The notes below the pieces were generated by a model, which was not told the DNA's origin, did no database searches, and saw only the letters and a program-made list of their open reading frames with translations. Source: Pusillimonas sp. UBA6240 (lineage in GTDB: Bacteria; Pseudomonadota; Gammaproteobacteria; Burkholderiales; Burkholderiaceae_B). From it: a stretch of DNA of 5,387 bases. The DNA lies in NCBI GenBank assembly GCA_002441445.1, contig DJWC01000131.1, forward strand, positions 10,700-16,086, written 5' to 3'. Positions 1 through 5,387 of this stretch are shown here, in pieces. How positions within the stretch are numbered: position 1 is the stretch's first letter; each line of letters starts with the position of its first letter. The position numbers and the translations under genes were made by a program.

Positions 1-12
1 CCACCTGGGCAT

Positions 13-33
13 AAAGTGTATGCTAGCACTTTT
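13..33 (+). terminator. Weak terminator-like hairpin at left edge
   Basis: AAAGTG (13-18) can pair with CACTTT (27-32) around an 8-base loop, and the right arm runs into a short T stretch (30-33). This could be the end of a transcript from a gene lying left of the window. The stem is only 6 bp and AT-rich, and the T-run is short and overlaps the stem, so it could equally be chance. Confidence 0.25.
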
Positions 34-309
34 CGTCAAGCCGGCTTTTACGAACCATGCTTGCACCGCGGCTTCACCGTATTGCCTTGCCGCCTTGCAA
101 TATCGGCGTTTCAAACCGCGGATGCCATCGCGTGGACCTGACGGCGCGAGCTTGACGTGTACATGGCGCGCCTGGACCCTTGGGCCACCCATTCAGCGCC
201 TGCATCCTGCGCTGCGTGTGTTATTCGCCACCACAAGTGAACCAGACAAGCAACTATAAGTCTATATAGGTAAACTTGTGAGGCGGCTTACCATGTATGC
301 GTGTTTGCG
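34..309. other. Intergenic region upstream of rnr, no gene seen
   Basis: No reading frame here looks like a real protein. The one open frame of moderate length (20-259, + strand) has no recognisable motif, no good ribosome binding site and an irregular composition. A small hairpin is possible at 80-102 (TATTGC pairing with GCAATA, 11-base loop). From about 240 the DNA becomes clearly more AT-rich and includes the 8-base palindrome CTATATAG (262-269) and a TATAAG (255-260) that resembles a -10 box, but I see no matching -35 element. Confidence 0.6.
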
Positions 310-340
310 CTTACACTTTTAAGAAGGCGCAAATTATAAC
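310..340 (+). promoter_or_regulatory. Candidate sigma-70 promoter of rnr
   Basis: TATAAC at 335-340 matches five of six bases of the -10 consensus. CTTACA at 310-315 matches four of six bases of the -35 consensus, with a 19-base spacer, which is on the long side; reading the -35 as 311-316 gives an 18-base spacer but a poorer match. The local sequence is AT-rich against a GC-rich background. A transcript would begin near 347, leaving a leader of about 19 bases before the TTG at 366. It lies inside the longer ATG-started frame (297), so if it is used, the ATG at 297 is not translated from this transcript. Confidence 0.45.
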
Positions 341-356
341 TGAATTTCTCGTTAAT

Positions 357-368
357 GGAACACCTTTG
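357..368 (+). promoter_or_regulatory. Ribosome binding site and TTG start of rnr
   Basis: GGA at 357-359 lies six bases before TTG at 366-368. It is a short but well-spaced Shine-Dalgarno match. The alternative ATG at 297 has only GAGG at 280-283, thirteen bases upstream, which is too far to be efficient. This spacing, together with the protein content, favours TTG 366. Confidence 0.5.
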
Positions 369-2834
369 ATCAAACGATCTAAAAGCAGCAATCCCCAAAA
401 CAGCACGGGCGAGCCGGAAGCGGCTGCCTACAGCCAAGAATCCGCGCATGAACTTCCGCCGGACTTCGATCCGGATGTGCCCAGCCGCGAAACCATACTG
501 CAGCACCTGCGTTCTTCAGACATGCCTTTGGCTCCCGAGTCGCTGGCGCGGGCGGTAGGGGCTTCGCTGCCTTTGTCCACGGGTTTCGAGCGGCGCTTGA
601 AGGCGATGGAGCGCGACGGGCAGATTCTGCGGAATCAGCAAGGGCAGTTGTTGCTGAACAATAATCTGGATTTCATCGCCGGCAGGGTGCAGGGGCATCG
701 GGACGGCTTCGGCTTCTTGCTGCGCGAGGACGGCGGGCCGGACCTTTTCCTCTCGCCGCGCGAGATGCTCAAAGTCCTGCATGGCGACCGCGTGCTCGCC
801 AAGCCCGACGGCGAATACCGGGGCAAGCCCGAGGCCGTCATCGTCGAGGTTCTGGAGCGACGCACCAACAAGCTGGTGGGGCGCTTCCTGAAAGAGCGGG
901 GCGCCTACCTCGTCGTGCCTGAAGACCAGCGGATCAAGCACGACATTCTGATTCCGGCGTCGGACATCGGATCGGCGGAGCATGGCCAGGTGGTCACGGT
1001 GGAAATCGTGCAGCAGCCGACGCGCCATACGCAGCCGCTGGGCCGCGTCGTAGAGGTGCTGGGCGAAATCGACGATCCCGGCATGGAGATCGAGATCGCC
1101 GTGCGCAAGTTCGATGTCCCGCACGAATTCTCGGAAGCGGCGCTGAAGCAGGCCGGCAAGATTCCCCCGGCCGTCAAGCCGGCGGAATTGAAGGGGCGGG
1201 TGGATCTGCGCGATGTGCCTTTCGTCACCATAGACGGCGAGGACGCGCGCGACTACGACGACGCGGTATTTTGCATGCCTGTGGAGCTGGGCACTGATAA
1301 GCGCAAGCGCCCGAGCTGGCGACTGCTGGTGGCGATCGCCGATGTCAGCCATTATGTGCGGCCGGGAGACGCCCTGGACGAAGACGCGCTCGCGCGCGGC
1401 ACCAGCGTGTATTTTCCGCGGCGGGTCATTCCCATGCTGCCGGAAGCCCTGTCCAACGGCATTTGCTCCCTGAATCCGGACGTCGACCGGCTGGTGCTGG
1501 TCTGCGATATGGTCATTGCCGCAAGCGGGCCCAAAGCCGGCAGCATCACAGCCTATCAATTCTACGACGCCGTCATTCATTCGCATGCGCGCACCACTTA
1601 CACGGATGTATGGGCGGCGCTGCAGCAGCCGAACGGGCCCGCCGCGCAGGCCATGCAGCCGGTCATGCCGCACATACGGCATCTGTATGAGCTGTATCAG
1701 CTATTCGCCGAAGCGCGGGTCAAGCGCGGAGCCATCGATTTCGATACGGTCGAGACCCGCATCGTCTGCAATCCCCTGGGCAAGATAGAACGCATAGAGG
1801 CGTACTTGCGCAACGATGCGCACAAGCTGATCGAAGAATGCATGCTGGCCGCCAACACCTGCGCCGCCGAGTTCATGACGCGCAATAAGCGCGTGGGCCT
1901 GTACCGGGTGCATGAAGGTCCGACGCCGGAGAAATTGCAGGCCTTGCGCGATTATCTGCGCAACCTGGGCTTGACGCTGGATGGCGGCGACGATCCTTCG
2001 ACCGAAGACTACGCCCGGCTGATCAAAGCGGCGCGCAACCGGCCCGATTTCGAAATCATACAGACGATGTGCCTGCGTTCCCTGCAACAGGCCATCTACA
2101 GCCCCGAGCAGGTAGGCCACTTCGGGCTGTCCTACGAGCACTACGCGCACTTCACCTCGCCCATACGCCGCTATCCGGATTTGCTCACCCATCGCGTCAT
2201 CAAGGGCATATTGAACCGCAAGCGTTATGTGCCCGAACTGCCCGATATCAGCGGCGTGGCGGCCTTGCCCAAGAAAGAGCGGGAACACGCGATATGGGAA
2301 AAGCTGGGCCTGCTGCTTTCGGCGTGCGAACGCCGCGCCGACGATGCCTCGCGCGACGTCGAAGCCTGGCTGAAGTGCTGGTTCGTGAAAGAGCGCGTGG
2401 GCGAAGTCTTCAGCGGCCGGGTCACGGGGGTGGCCAGCTTCGGCCTGTTCATCACGCTCGACACCTTGTTCGTGGAAGGCATGGTCCATGTGTCCGAGCT
2501 GGGGTCGGATTATTTCCAGTACAACGAAGCCATGAACGAGCTCAGGGGCGAGCGCACGGGGATACGCTACCGCCTTACCGATGCGGTGCAGGTACAGGTT
2601 TCCCGGGTGGATCTGGAAGCCCGCCGCATAGAATTCCGCCTCGTCAAAGGCACGGGCTTCAAAGAACTCAAGGCTTCCATCGAACCCGAACAGGGCGCCG
2701 GCGGCCGGCGGGTCAAACGTGCGGCGCCGGCCAAGCCGGAAGCCCTGAAGGGTACGACCGCGCGGCAGCGCCGGGCCGCCGCCAAACATGGGGCGAAAGC
2801 CGCTCCCGCGCGCAAGGCGGGCCGCAGGCGCTAG
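366..2834 (+). CDS. rnr: Ribonuclease R (3'-5' exoribonuclease, RNB family)
   Basis: RNase R degrades RNA from the 3' end hydrolytically and processively, and can pass through duplex RNA; in the cytoplasm it takes part in rRNA quality control and mRNA decay. From TTG 366 the product is 822 aa, close to the 813 aa of E. coli RNase R. Visible domains: an RNase R winged helix (about residues 39-97), two cold-shock/OB domains (about 105-245, opening AGRVQGHRDGFGF), the RNB catalytic domain (about 280-610), an S1 domain (about 679-760) and a basic Lys/Arg/Ala-rich tail (762-822). The RNB active-site motif TIDGEDARDYDDAV supplies four metal-binding aspartates, D290, D296, D298 and D299, equivalent to E. 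coli D272, D278, D280 and D281. HFTSPIRRYPD (595-605) is the conserved RNA-binding arginine segment. The catalytic set is complete, so it should be active. An ATG at 297 would add 23 residues unlike any RNase R N-terminus. rlmB follows 145 bases downstream, as in the E. coli rnr-rlmB arrangement. Confidence 0.96.
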   Translation: MIKRSKSSNPQNSTGEPEAAAYSQESAHELPPDFDPDVPSRETILQHLRSSDMPLAPESLARAVGASLPLSTGFERRLKAMERDGQILRNQQGQLLLNNNLDFIAGRVQGHRDGFGFLLREDGGPDLFLSPREMLKVLHGDRVLAKPDGEYRGKPEAVIVEVLERRTNKLVGRFLKERGAYLVVPEDQRIKHDILIPASDIGSAEHGQVVTVEIVQQPTRHTQPLGRVVEVLGEIDDPGMEIEIAVRKFDVPHEFSEAALKQAGKIPPAVKPAELKGRVDLRDVPFVTIDGEDARDYDDAVFCMPVELGTDKRKRPSWRLLVAIADVSHYVRPGDALDEDALARGTSVYFPRRVIPMLPEALSNGICSLNPDVDRLVLVCDMVIAASGPKAGSITAYQFYDAVIHSHARTTYTDVWAALQQPNGPAAQAMQPVMPHIRHLYELYQLFAEARVKRGAIDFDTVETRIVCNPLGKIERIEAYLRNDAHKLIEECMLAANTCAAEFMTRNKRVGLYRVHEGPTPEKLQALRDYLRNLGLTLDGGDDPSTEDYARLIKAARNRPDFEIIQTMCLRSLQQAIYSPEQVGHFGLSYEHYAHFTSPIRRYPDLLTHRVIKGILNRKRYVPELPDISGVAALPKKEREHAIWEKLGLLLSACERRADDASRDVEAWLKCWFVKERVGEVFSGRVTGVASFGLFITLDTLFVEGMVHVSELGSDYFQYNEAMNELRGERTGIRYRLTDAVQVQVSRVDLEARRIEFRLVKGTGFKELKASIEPEQGAGGRRVKRAAPAKPEALKGTTARQRRAAAKHGAKAAPARKAGRRR

Positions 2835-2979
2835 GATGTAGAGGTAAAATCGTGTGGCGAAGCCGCGGCGCATGGCCGTGGACTCGCCGGGTTCGCAGCG
2901 TTCGGCCGCAACGCGACAGCTGCGCAGCGCCGGTTGCACCGCGCCAGTTGCACCGCGCCATCACTCTACAAGGAATTTC
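2835..2979 (+). other. rnr-rlmB gap with possible internal -10 box
   Basis: The 145-base gap has no gene. TAAAAT at 2845-2850, eleven bases after the rnr stop, matches five of six -10 bases, but no -35 element is evident at the proper distance, so an internal rlmB promoter is only possible. GCGTT (2898-2902) and AACGC (2910-2914) can form a small stem around a GC-rich 7-base loop. No T-run follows, so there is no intrinsic terminator, which is compatible with read-through from rnr into rlmB. Confidence 0.3.
2933..2960. repeat. Perfect 14-base tandem duplication before rlmB
   Basis: GTTGCACCGCGCCA occurs at 2933-2946 and again, directly abutting and without mismatch, at 2947-2960. The duplication ends ten bases before the rlmB ribosome binding site (2970-2975). 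It looks like a recent slippage duplication in the leader. Whether it affects rlmB expression cannot be seen from the sequence. Confidence 0.9.
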
Positions 2980-3726
2980 ATGTCGTCTCATCAGGTCCTG
3001 GCTGGCTTTCACGCGGTAATCGCCCGCTTGCGCCATGCGCCGGACTCCATCAAAGAACTCTATGTCGAGGCGTCGCGGCGCGACAAGCGCATGCAATCCT
3101 TTATCGAACAGGCGCAGGCGGCCAATGTCCGCGTGCGGCCAGTGCCGGCGGAAAGGCTGGACGGCCTGGCGCGCGGCACTCGCCACCAAGGCGTGGTGGC
3201 GCTGGCCGCCGCCCAGAAACTGGCGGCCGACGTGGACGAAGTGCTGGACCTGCTCGAGGGCAAGGGCCGGCCAGCTTTGCTGCTGATACTGGACGGCGTT
3301 ACCGACCCGCATAATCTCGGCGCCTGCCTGCGTACGGCGGACGCCGCCGGCGTCCACGCGGTGATCGCGCCGCGCGATCGCGCGGTGGGGCTGAACAGCA
3401 CCGTGCAGCGCGTCGCCTGCGGCGGGGCGGAAACCGTGCCTTACATCATGGTGACCAATCTGGCGCGCACCATGCGGAGCCTGAAAGACAGGGATATATG
3501 GCTGGTCGGCACCGATGACCAGGCAACGGCGGGCATGCATCGGGTCGATGCGCGTCGGCCCATGGCATGGGTGATGGGCGCGGAAGGCGAGGGCATGCGC
3601 CGCCTGACGCGCGAGACCTGCGATGAGCTGGTCCATATTCCCATGCTGGGATCGGTTGAGAGCCTGAACGTCAGCGTGGCCAGCGCCGTCTGCCTCTACG
3701 AATCGCTGCGCCAGCGCCTGACATAG
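2980..3726 (+). CDS. rlmB: 23S rRNA (guanosine-2251-2'-O)-methyltransferase RlmB
   Basis: RlmB is a SpoU/TrmH-class (SPOUT) S-adenosylmethionine-dependent enzyme that methylates the 2'-O of G2251 in the P-loop of 23S rRNA during ribosome assembly. The product is 248 aa, close to the 243 aa of E. coli RlmB. Residues 1-95 form the small substrate-binding domain (starting near HQVLAGFHAV). The SPOUT domain shows all three motifs: DPHNLGACLRTA (109-120), VMGAEGEGM (198-206) and IPMLGSVESLNVSVA (220-234), which form the SAM-binding trefoil knot, with N230 in the conserved SLNVS. The start at 2980 is chosen because AAGGAA (2970-2975) stands four bases upstream and because SSHQVLAGFHAV is the normal beginning; in-frame codons back to 2854 are leader sequence. 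Adjacency to rnr supports RlmB over another TrmH paralogue. Co-transcription with rnr is likely but not proven by the sequence. Confidence 0.95.
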   Translation: MSSHQVLAGFHAVIARLRHAPDSIKELYVEASRRDKRMQSFIEQAQAANVRVRPVPAERLDGLARGTRHQGVVALAAAQKLAADVDEVLDLLEGKGRPALLLILDGVTDPHNLGACLRTADAAGVHAVIAPRDRAVGLNSTVQRVACGGAETVPYIMVTNLARTMRSLKDRDIWLVGTDDQATAGMHRVDARRPMAWVMGAEGEGMRRLTRETCDELVHIPMLGSVESLNVSVASAVCLYESLRQRLT

Positions 3727-3728
3727 CA

Positions 3729-3801
3729 CCGGAACGGAAAGGCGCCGCCGCCGGCCCGAACGGCATGCGCGCTGCGCGGCGCCGCCGCGCTTCCGTACCG
3801 G
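3729..3801 (+). terminator. Large GC-rich stem-loop after rlmB
   Basis: CCGGAACGGAA (3729-3739) pairs with TTCCGTACCGG (3791-3801), ten of eleven positions, the exception being one A-A mismatch. Inside, GGCGCCG (3741-3747) can pair with CGGCGCC (3777-3783), leaving a bulge on the right side. The structure begins three bases after the rlmB stop. No T-run follows, so it is not a classic intrinsic terminator; it may block 3' exonucleases, weaken read-through or act with Rho. The segment also contains the 11-base direct repeat GGCGCCGCCGC at 3741-3751 and 3778-3788. Pairing was done by eye without an energy calculation. Confidence 0.45.
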
Positions 3802-3834
3802 GCGCGTTACGATCCAACTCACAGAATATCTTCA

Positions 3835-3860
3835 TCATGGCTGAAAATCATGGCTAAAAA
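3835..3860 (+). repeat. 13-base tandem duplication spanning the start codon
   Basis: TCATGGCTGAAAA (3835-3847) is followed immediately by TCATGGCTAAAAA (3848-3860), twelve of thirteen bases identical. Each unit contains an ATGGCT. The second ATG (3850) opens the PLP enzyme. The first (3837) is out of frame with it and opens a six-codon frame (MAENHG, stop at 3855-3857) that overlaps the real start. Neither ATG has a strong Shine-Dalgarno sequence. The short frame could couple or attenuate translation of the enzyme, but this is inference. Confidence 0.8.
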
Positions 3861-5085
3861 CAAAGACGGCTTTACCACTACTATCGTTCATTCGGATCGG
3901 CGCTCTGGCGCTGAACATGGCGCAATCCACAAGCCCATGCACCCCTCGGCCGAATACGCGTTCGCCGATGCCCGCGAACTGGCTGCGGTGTTTCAGGGGA
4001 AATCGGGGTTCACCTACGCGCGCCAGGGTACGCCCACCACCGCGGCGCTGGAAGCCAAGATCACCCAGATGGAAGAGGGCACGGGCACTGTCAGCTTCGC
4101 CACCGGCATGGCGGCATTGAATGCCGTATTCTTCACCCTGCTGAAGGCGGGCGACCACTTGATCAGCAGCCAGCATATCTTCGGCAACACGAACAGTCTG
4201 CTGGGCACGCTCGCCGGCCTGGGCGTGGAAGTCACCATGGTGGATGCGACCGACGCCGCCAATGTCGCCGCGGCCTTGCGCCCGGAAACCAAAATGATCT
4301 TTACCGAAGCATTGGCCAATCCCGGCACCCAGGTTGCGGATCTCGACGGCATAGGCCGCTTGTGCCGGGAAAAAAATCTGGTCTATGTGCTGGACAGCAC
4401 GCTCGTCACGCCTTTGCTGTGCAAAGGCAAGTCGGTGGGCGCGTCGCTGGTGGCCACATCGATGTCCAAACATATAGGCGGACATGGGAACGCATTGGGC
4501 GGCGCCGTTACGGATACCGGACTGTATGACTGGTCGGGCTATGCCAATATCGCCGATGTCTATCGCAAGGGGGCGCCCGCAACGTGGGGCCTGACGCAAG
4601 TGAAGAAGAAGGGCTTGCGCGATATGGGCGGCACCTTGTCGTCCGAGGCCGCCCATCGCCTGTCGGCGGGCGCGGAAACGCTTGCGTTGCGCATGGACAA
4701 GATTTGCGCCAATGCGCTGGCGCTGGCCGAGTCCCTGCAGCGGCATCCCAAGGTGGCCAAAGTACATTATCCCGGCCTGCCCGGCCACGCCCAGCACGAG
4801 CGCGCAACGCGCTTGTTCGGCAAGCGCTACGGCGGCTTGATGGGCATAGAGCTGGCCGATGACATCGACGTGTTCGAATTCCTTAATCGGCTGCGCGTAT
4901 TGGCGCTGGCCACCCACTTGGGCGACAACCGCACATTGGTCCTGCCCATGGCGCATACCATTTATTATGAAATGGGGCCCGAGCGGCGCGCGTTGATGGG
5001 CATCTCGGACAATTTCCTGCGCGTGTCGGTGGGCATAGAAGACGTGGAGGATCTGATCGGGGATTTTGAACAGGCTCTGGCTTGA
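3850..5085 (+). CDS. Cystathionine gamma-synthase-family PLP-dependent enzyme
   Basis: A 411-aa member of the Cys/Met metabolism PLP-dependent family (fold-type I), which includes cystathionine gamma-synthase, O-acyl-homoserine sulfhydrylases (MetY/MetZ), cystathionine lyases and methionine gamma-lyase. The length is typical. K207 in SMSKHIGGHG is the expected PLP Schiff-base lysine. Y56 and R58 (YARQGTP) and G86-M87 (FATGM) correspond to phosphate-binding residues, D182 (VLDSTLVTP) contacts the pyridine nitrogen, and R391 (LRVSVGIED) binds the substrate carboxylate. IGGHG after the lysine and LGDNRTL further on resemble the O-acetylhomoserine sulfhydrylase branch. However, the usual VDNTFATP and HPAS motifs are altered (VLDSTLVTP, LPMAHT), and the cofactor-stacking Tyr is Phe (F111, IFGNT), a change I recall also in MetZ proteins. 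The reaction cannot be assigned, so no gene symbol is given. The start at 3850 is the second of two duplicated ATGs; the first is out of frame. It is probably a separate unit from rlmB. Confidence 0.9.
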   Translation: MAKNKDGFTTTIVHSDRRSGAEHGAIHKPMHPSAEYAFADARELAAVFQGKSGFTYARQGTPTTAALEAKITQMEEGTGTVSFATGMAALNAVFFTLLKAGDHLISSQHIFGNTNSLLGTLAGLGVEVTMVDATDAANVAAALRPETKMIFTEALANPGTQVADLDGIGRLCREKNLVYVLDSTLVTPLLCKGKSVGASLVATSMSKHIGGHGNALGGAVTDTGLYDWSGYANIADVYRKGAPATWGLTQVKKKGLRDMGGTLSSEAAHRLSAGAETLALRMDKICANALALAESLQRHPKVAKVHYPGLPGHAQHERATRLFGKRYGGLMGIELADDIDVFEFLNRLRVLALATHLGDNRTLVLPMAHTIYYEMGPERRALMGISDNFLRVSVGIEDVEDLIGDFEQALA

Positions 5086-5102
5086 AGCCGGTTTGAAGCG
5101 GC

Positions 5103-5143
5103 GGATGGCGGGCGGCGGTGATGGATGCCGCTCCGCGCCATCC
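5103..5143 (+). terminator. Bulged hairpin downstream of the PLP gene
   Basis: GGATGGCG (5103-5110) pairs perfectly with CGCCATCC (5136-5143). Inside it GCGGC (5112-5116) pairs with GCCGC (5127-5131), leaving a 10-base loop and an asymmetric bulge. It starts 18 bases after the stop codon, where a terminator is expected. There is no T-run after it on the + strand, so it would be a non-canonical terminator or a 3'-end stabiliser. No other terminator for this gene is visible. Confidence 0.4.
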
Positions 5144-5171
5144 CCACGCCAATCTCACGCCAACTTGGCTC

Positions 5172-5206
5172 GCCAAGCTTGCAGTAGATTTGCCAAGCTT
5201 GCAGTA
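5172..5206. repeat. 15-base direct repeat, 20-base period
   Basis: GCCAAGCTTGCAGTA occurs at 5172-5186 and 5192-5206 without mismatch, separated by five bases. A third, shorter match (CCAAGCTTGC) lies at 5226-5235. The core CAAGCTTG is itself an 8-base palindrome. The copies sit between the PLP gene and the tRNA terminator. Their role is unknown; they could be slippage products or a binding-site cluster. Confidence 0.85.
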
Positions 5207-5301
5207 AAGCCTGCATTGGTCAGATCCAAGCTTGCCGGAAGCTGCATCGTTGGGCTCCAAGTCCGGCCCGCTCTCACAGGAACCCATATCGTTCGGCCAT
5301 G

Positions 5302-5336
5302 AAAAAAGGACTTATGAGCATTTCCCATAAGTCCTT
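5302..5336 (-). terminator. Intrinsic terminator of the tRNA transcript
   Basis: An 11-bp perfect stem (5306-5316 with 5326-5336) closes a 9-base loop. Read on the - strand, the stem is AAGGACTTATG and CATAAGTCCTT, followed by a run of six T (5307-5302; the first two belong to the stem). It starts about 20 bases past the CCA end of the tRNA gene and is oriented to stop that transcript. On the + strand the stem is followed by TTGATT, a poor T-tract, so it probably serves mainly the - strand. Confidence 0.85.
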
Positions 5337-5356
5337 GATTCGTGCCGCAAAAAGTG

Positions 5357-5387
5357 TGGTGGGTGCTGACGGGTTCGAACCGCCGAC
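5357..5387 (-). tRNA. tRNA 3' part, possibly tRNA-Lys (partial)
   Basis: Read on the - strand, the window ends with the 3' portion of a tRNA. The T-stem GGCGG (5384-5380) and CCGTC (5372-5368) encloses the loop TTCGAAC (5379-5373). The acceptor strand AGCACCC (5367-5361), discriminator A (5360) and an encoded CCA (5359-5357) follow. The 5' acceptor strand should therefore be GGGTGCT. The anticodon is outside the window. A GGGT-type acceptor with A73 and GGTC before the T-stem resembles bacterial tRNA-Lys, but this is only a guess; that it is a tRNA is near certain. It is transcribed toward the PLP gene and ends in the terminator at 5302-5336. Confidence 0.9.

Larger units (their letters stand above)
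5086..5301. other. Non-coding convergent gap with repeats and hairpins
   Basis: About 216 bases between the PLP gene (+) and the terminator of the tRNA gene (-). Frames crossing it show no recognisable protein. It contains a bulged hairpin (5103-5143), an inverted repeat CTTGGC/GCCAAG (5164-5169 and 5172-5177), direct repeats built on CAAGCTTGC, and a possible bulged stem at 5193-5219. Confidence 0.6.

Noticed and set aside
20..259. 79-codon + strand frame in the upstream region
   Set aside because: It has no ribosome binding site, no motif and the look of random sequence; it overlaps a possible terminator hairpin.
516..1682. Long open frame on the - strand (388 codons) opposite rnr
   Set aside because: It lies fully antisense to an intact RNase R catalytic gene, has Arg/His/Gln-rich composition typical of GC-rich antisense frames, and shows no family motif.
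1701..2939. Long open frame on the - strand (412 codons) opposite the 3' half of rnr
   Set aside because: It is an antisense shadow of the RNB and S1 coding region with no recognisable domain; its length follows from GC-rich codon bias.
2069..3019. + strand open frame (316 codons) overlapping the rnr end and rlmB start
   Set aside because: It is an out-of-frame shadow, rich in Arg/Gly/Ala, crossing a gene boundary and both real reading frames.
2713..3822. Long open frame on the - strand (369 codons) opposite rlmB
   Set aside because: It spans the rnr tail, the gap and all of rlmB in antisense; rlmB has all SPOUT motifs on the + strand.
3835..4956. Long open frame on the - strand (373 codons) opposite the PLP gene
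   Set aside because: It is antisense to a complete fold-type I PLP enzyme and has no motif of its own.
5066..5302. 78-codon + strand frame after the PLP gene
   Set aside because: It starts inside the PLP gene, runs through the repeats and hairpins, and shows no protein-like pattern.
1..5387. Possibility of a mobile element, CRISPR array or defence system
   Set aside because: No transposase, integrase, cas-like or toxin-antitoxin protein is present, and the repeats are too few and too short for a CRISPR array. All three protein genes are ordinary chromosomal families.

Overview
The window looks like a chromosomal housekeeping stretch of a GC-rich betaproteobacterium. The style of the proteins and the rnr-rlmB gene pair suggest Burkholderiales, probably the Bordetella/Achromobacter/Pusillimonas side (Alcaligenaceae). 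This placement comes from recognising protein style; no search was run. Three protein genes lie on the + strand and the 3' end of a tRNA gene enters from the right on the - strand.

Layout: 1-309 has no convincing gene, only a weak terminator-like hairpin at the left edge and an AT-rich stretch before the first gene. A promoter-like element at 310-340 leads into rnr (RNase R, best start TTG at 366, end 2834). A 145-base gap, holding a perfect 14-base tandem duplication, separates it from rlmB (2980-3726), the 23S rRNA Gm2251 2'-O-methyltransferase. A 123-base gap with a large GC-rich stem-loop and a duplicated start-codon segment precedes a cystathionine gamma-synthase-family PLP enzyme (3850-5085). 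The region 5086-5301 is non-coding and carries a bulged hairpin and short repeats. A strong intrinsic terminator (- strand, 5302-5336) ends the transcript of a convergent tRNA gene (5357-5387, truncated by the window), possibly tRNA-Lys.

How the genes work together: RNase R (3'-5' exoribonuclease for structured RNA, including rRNA quality control) and RlmB (23S rRNA modification) form a conserved RNA-metabolism pair also adjacent in E. coli. The PLP enzyme belongs to sulfur amino-acid metabolism and has no evident functional link; a large stem-loop separates it from rlmB, so it may be its own transcription unit.

I see no mobile element, CRISPR array, phage gene or novel multi-gene system. 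The points worth a second look are small-scale: the start of rnr, the tandem duplications in the two intergenic gaps, the unusual active-site motifs of the PLP enzyme, and the repeat/hairpin cluster before the tRNA.
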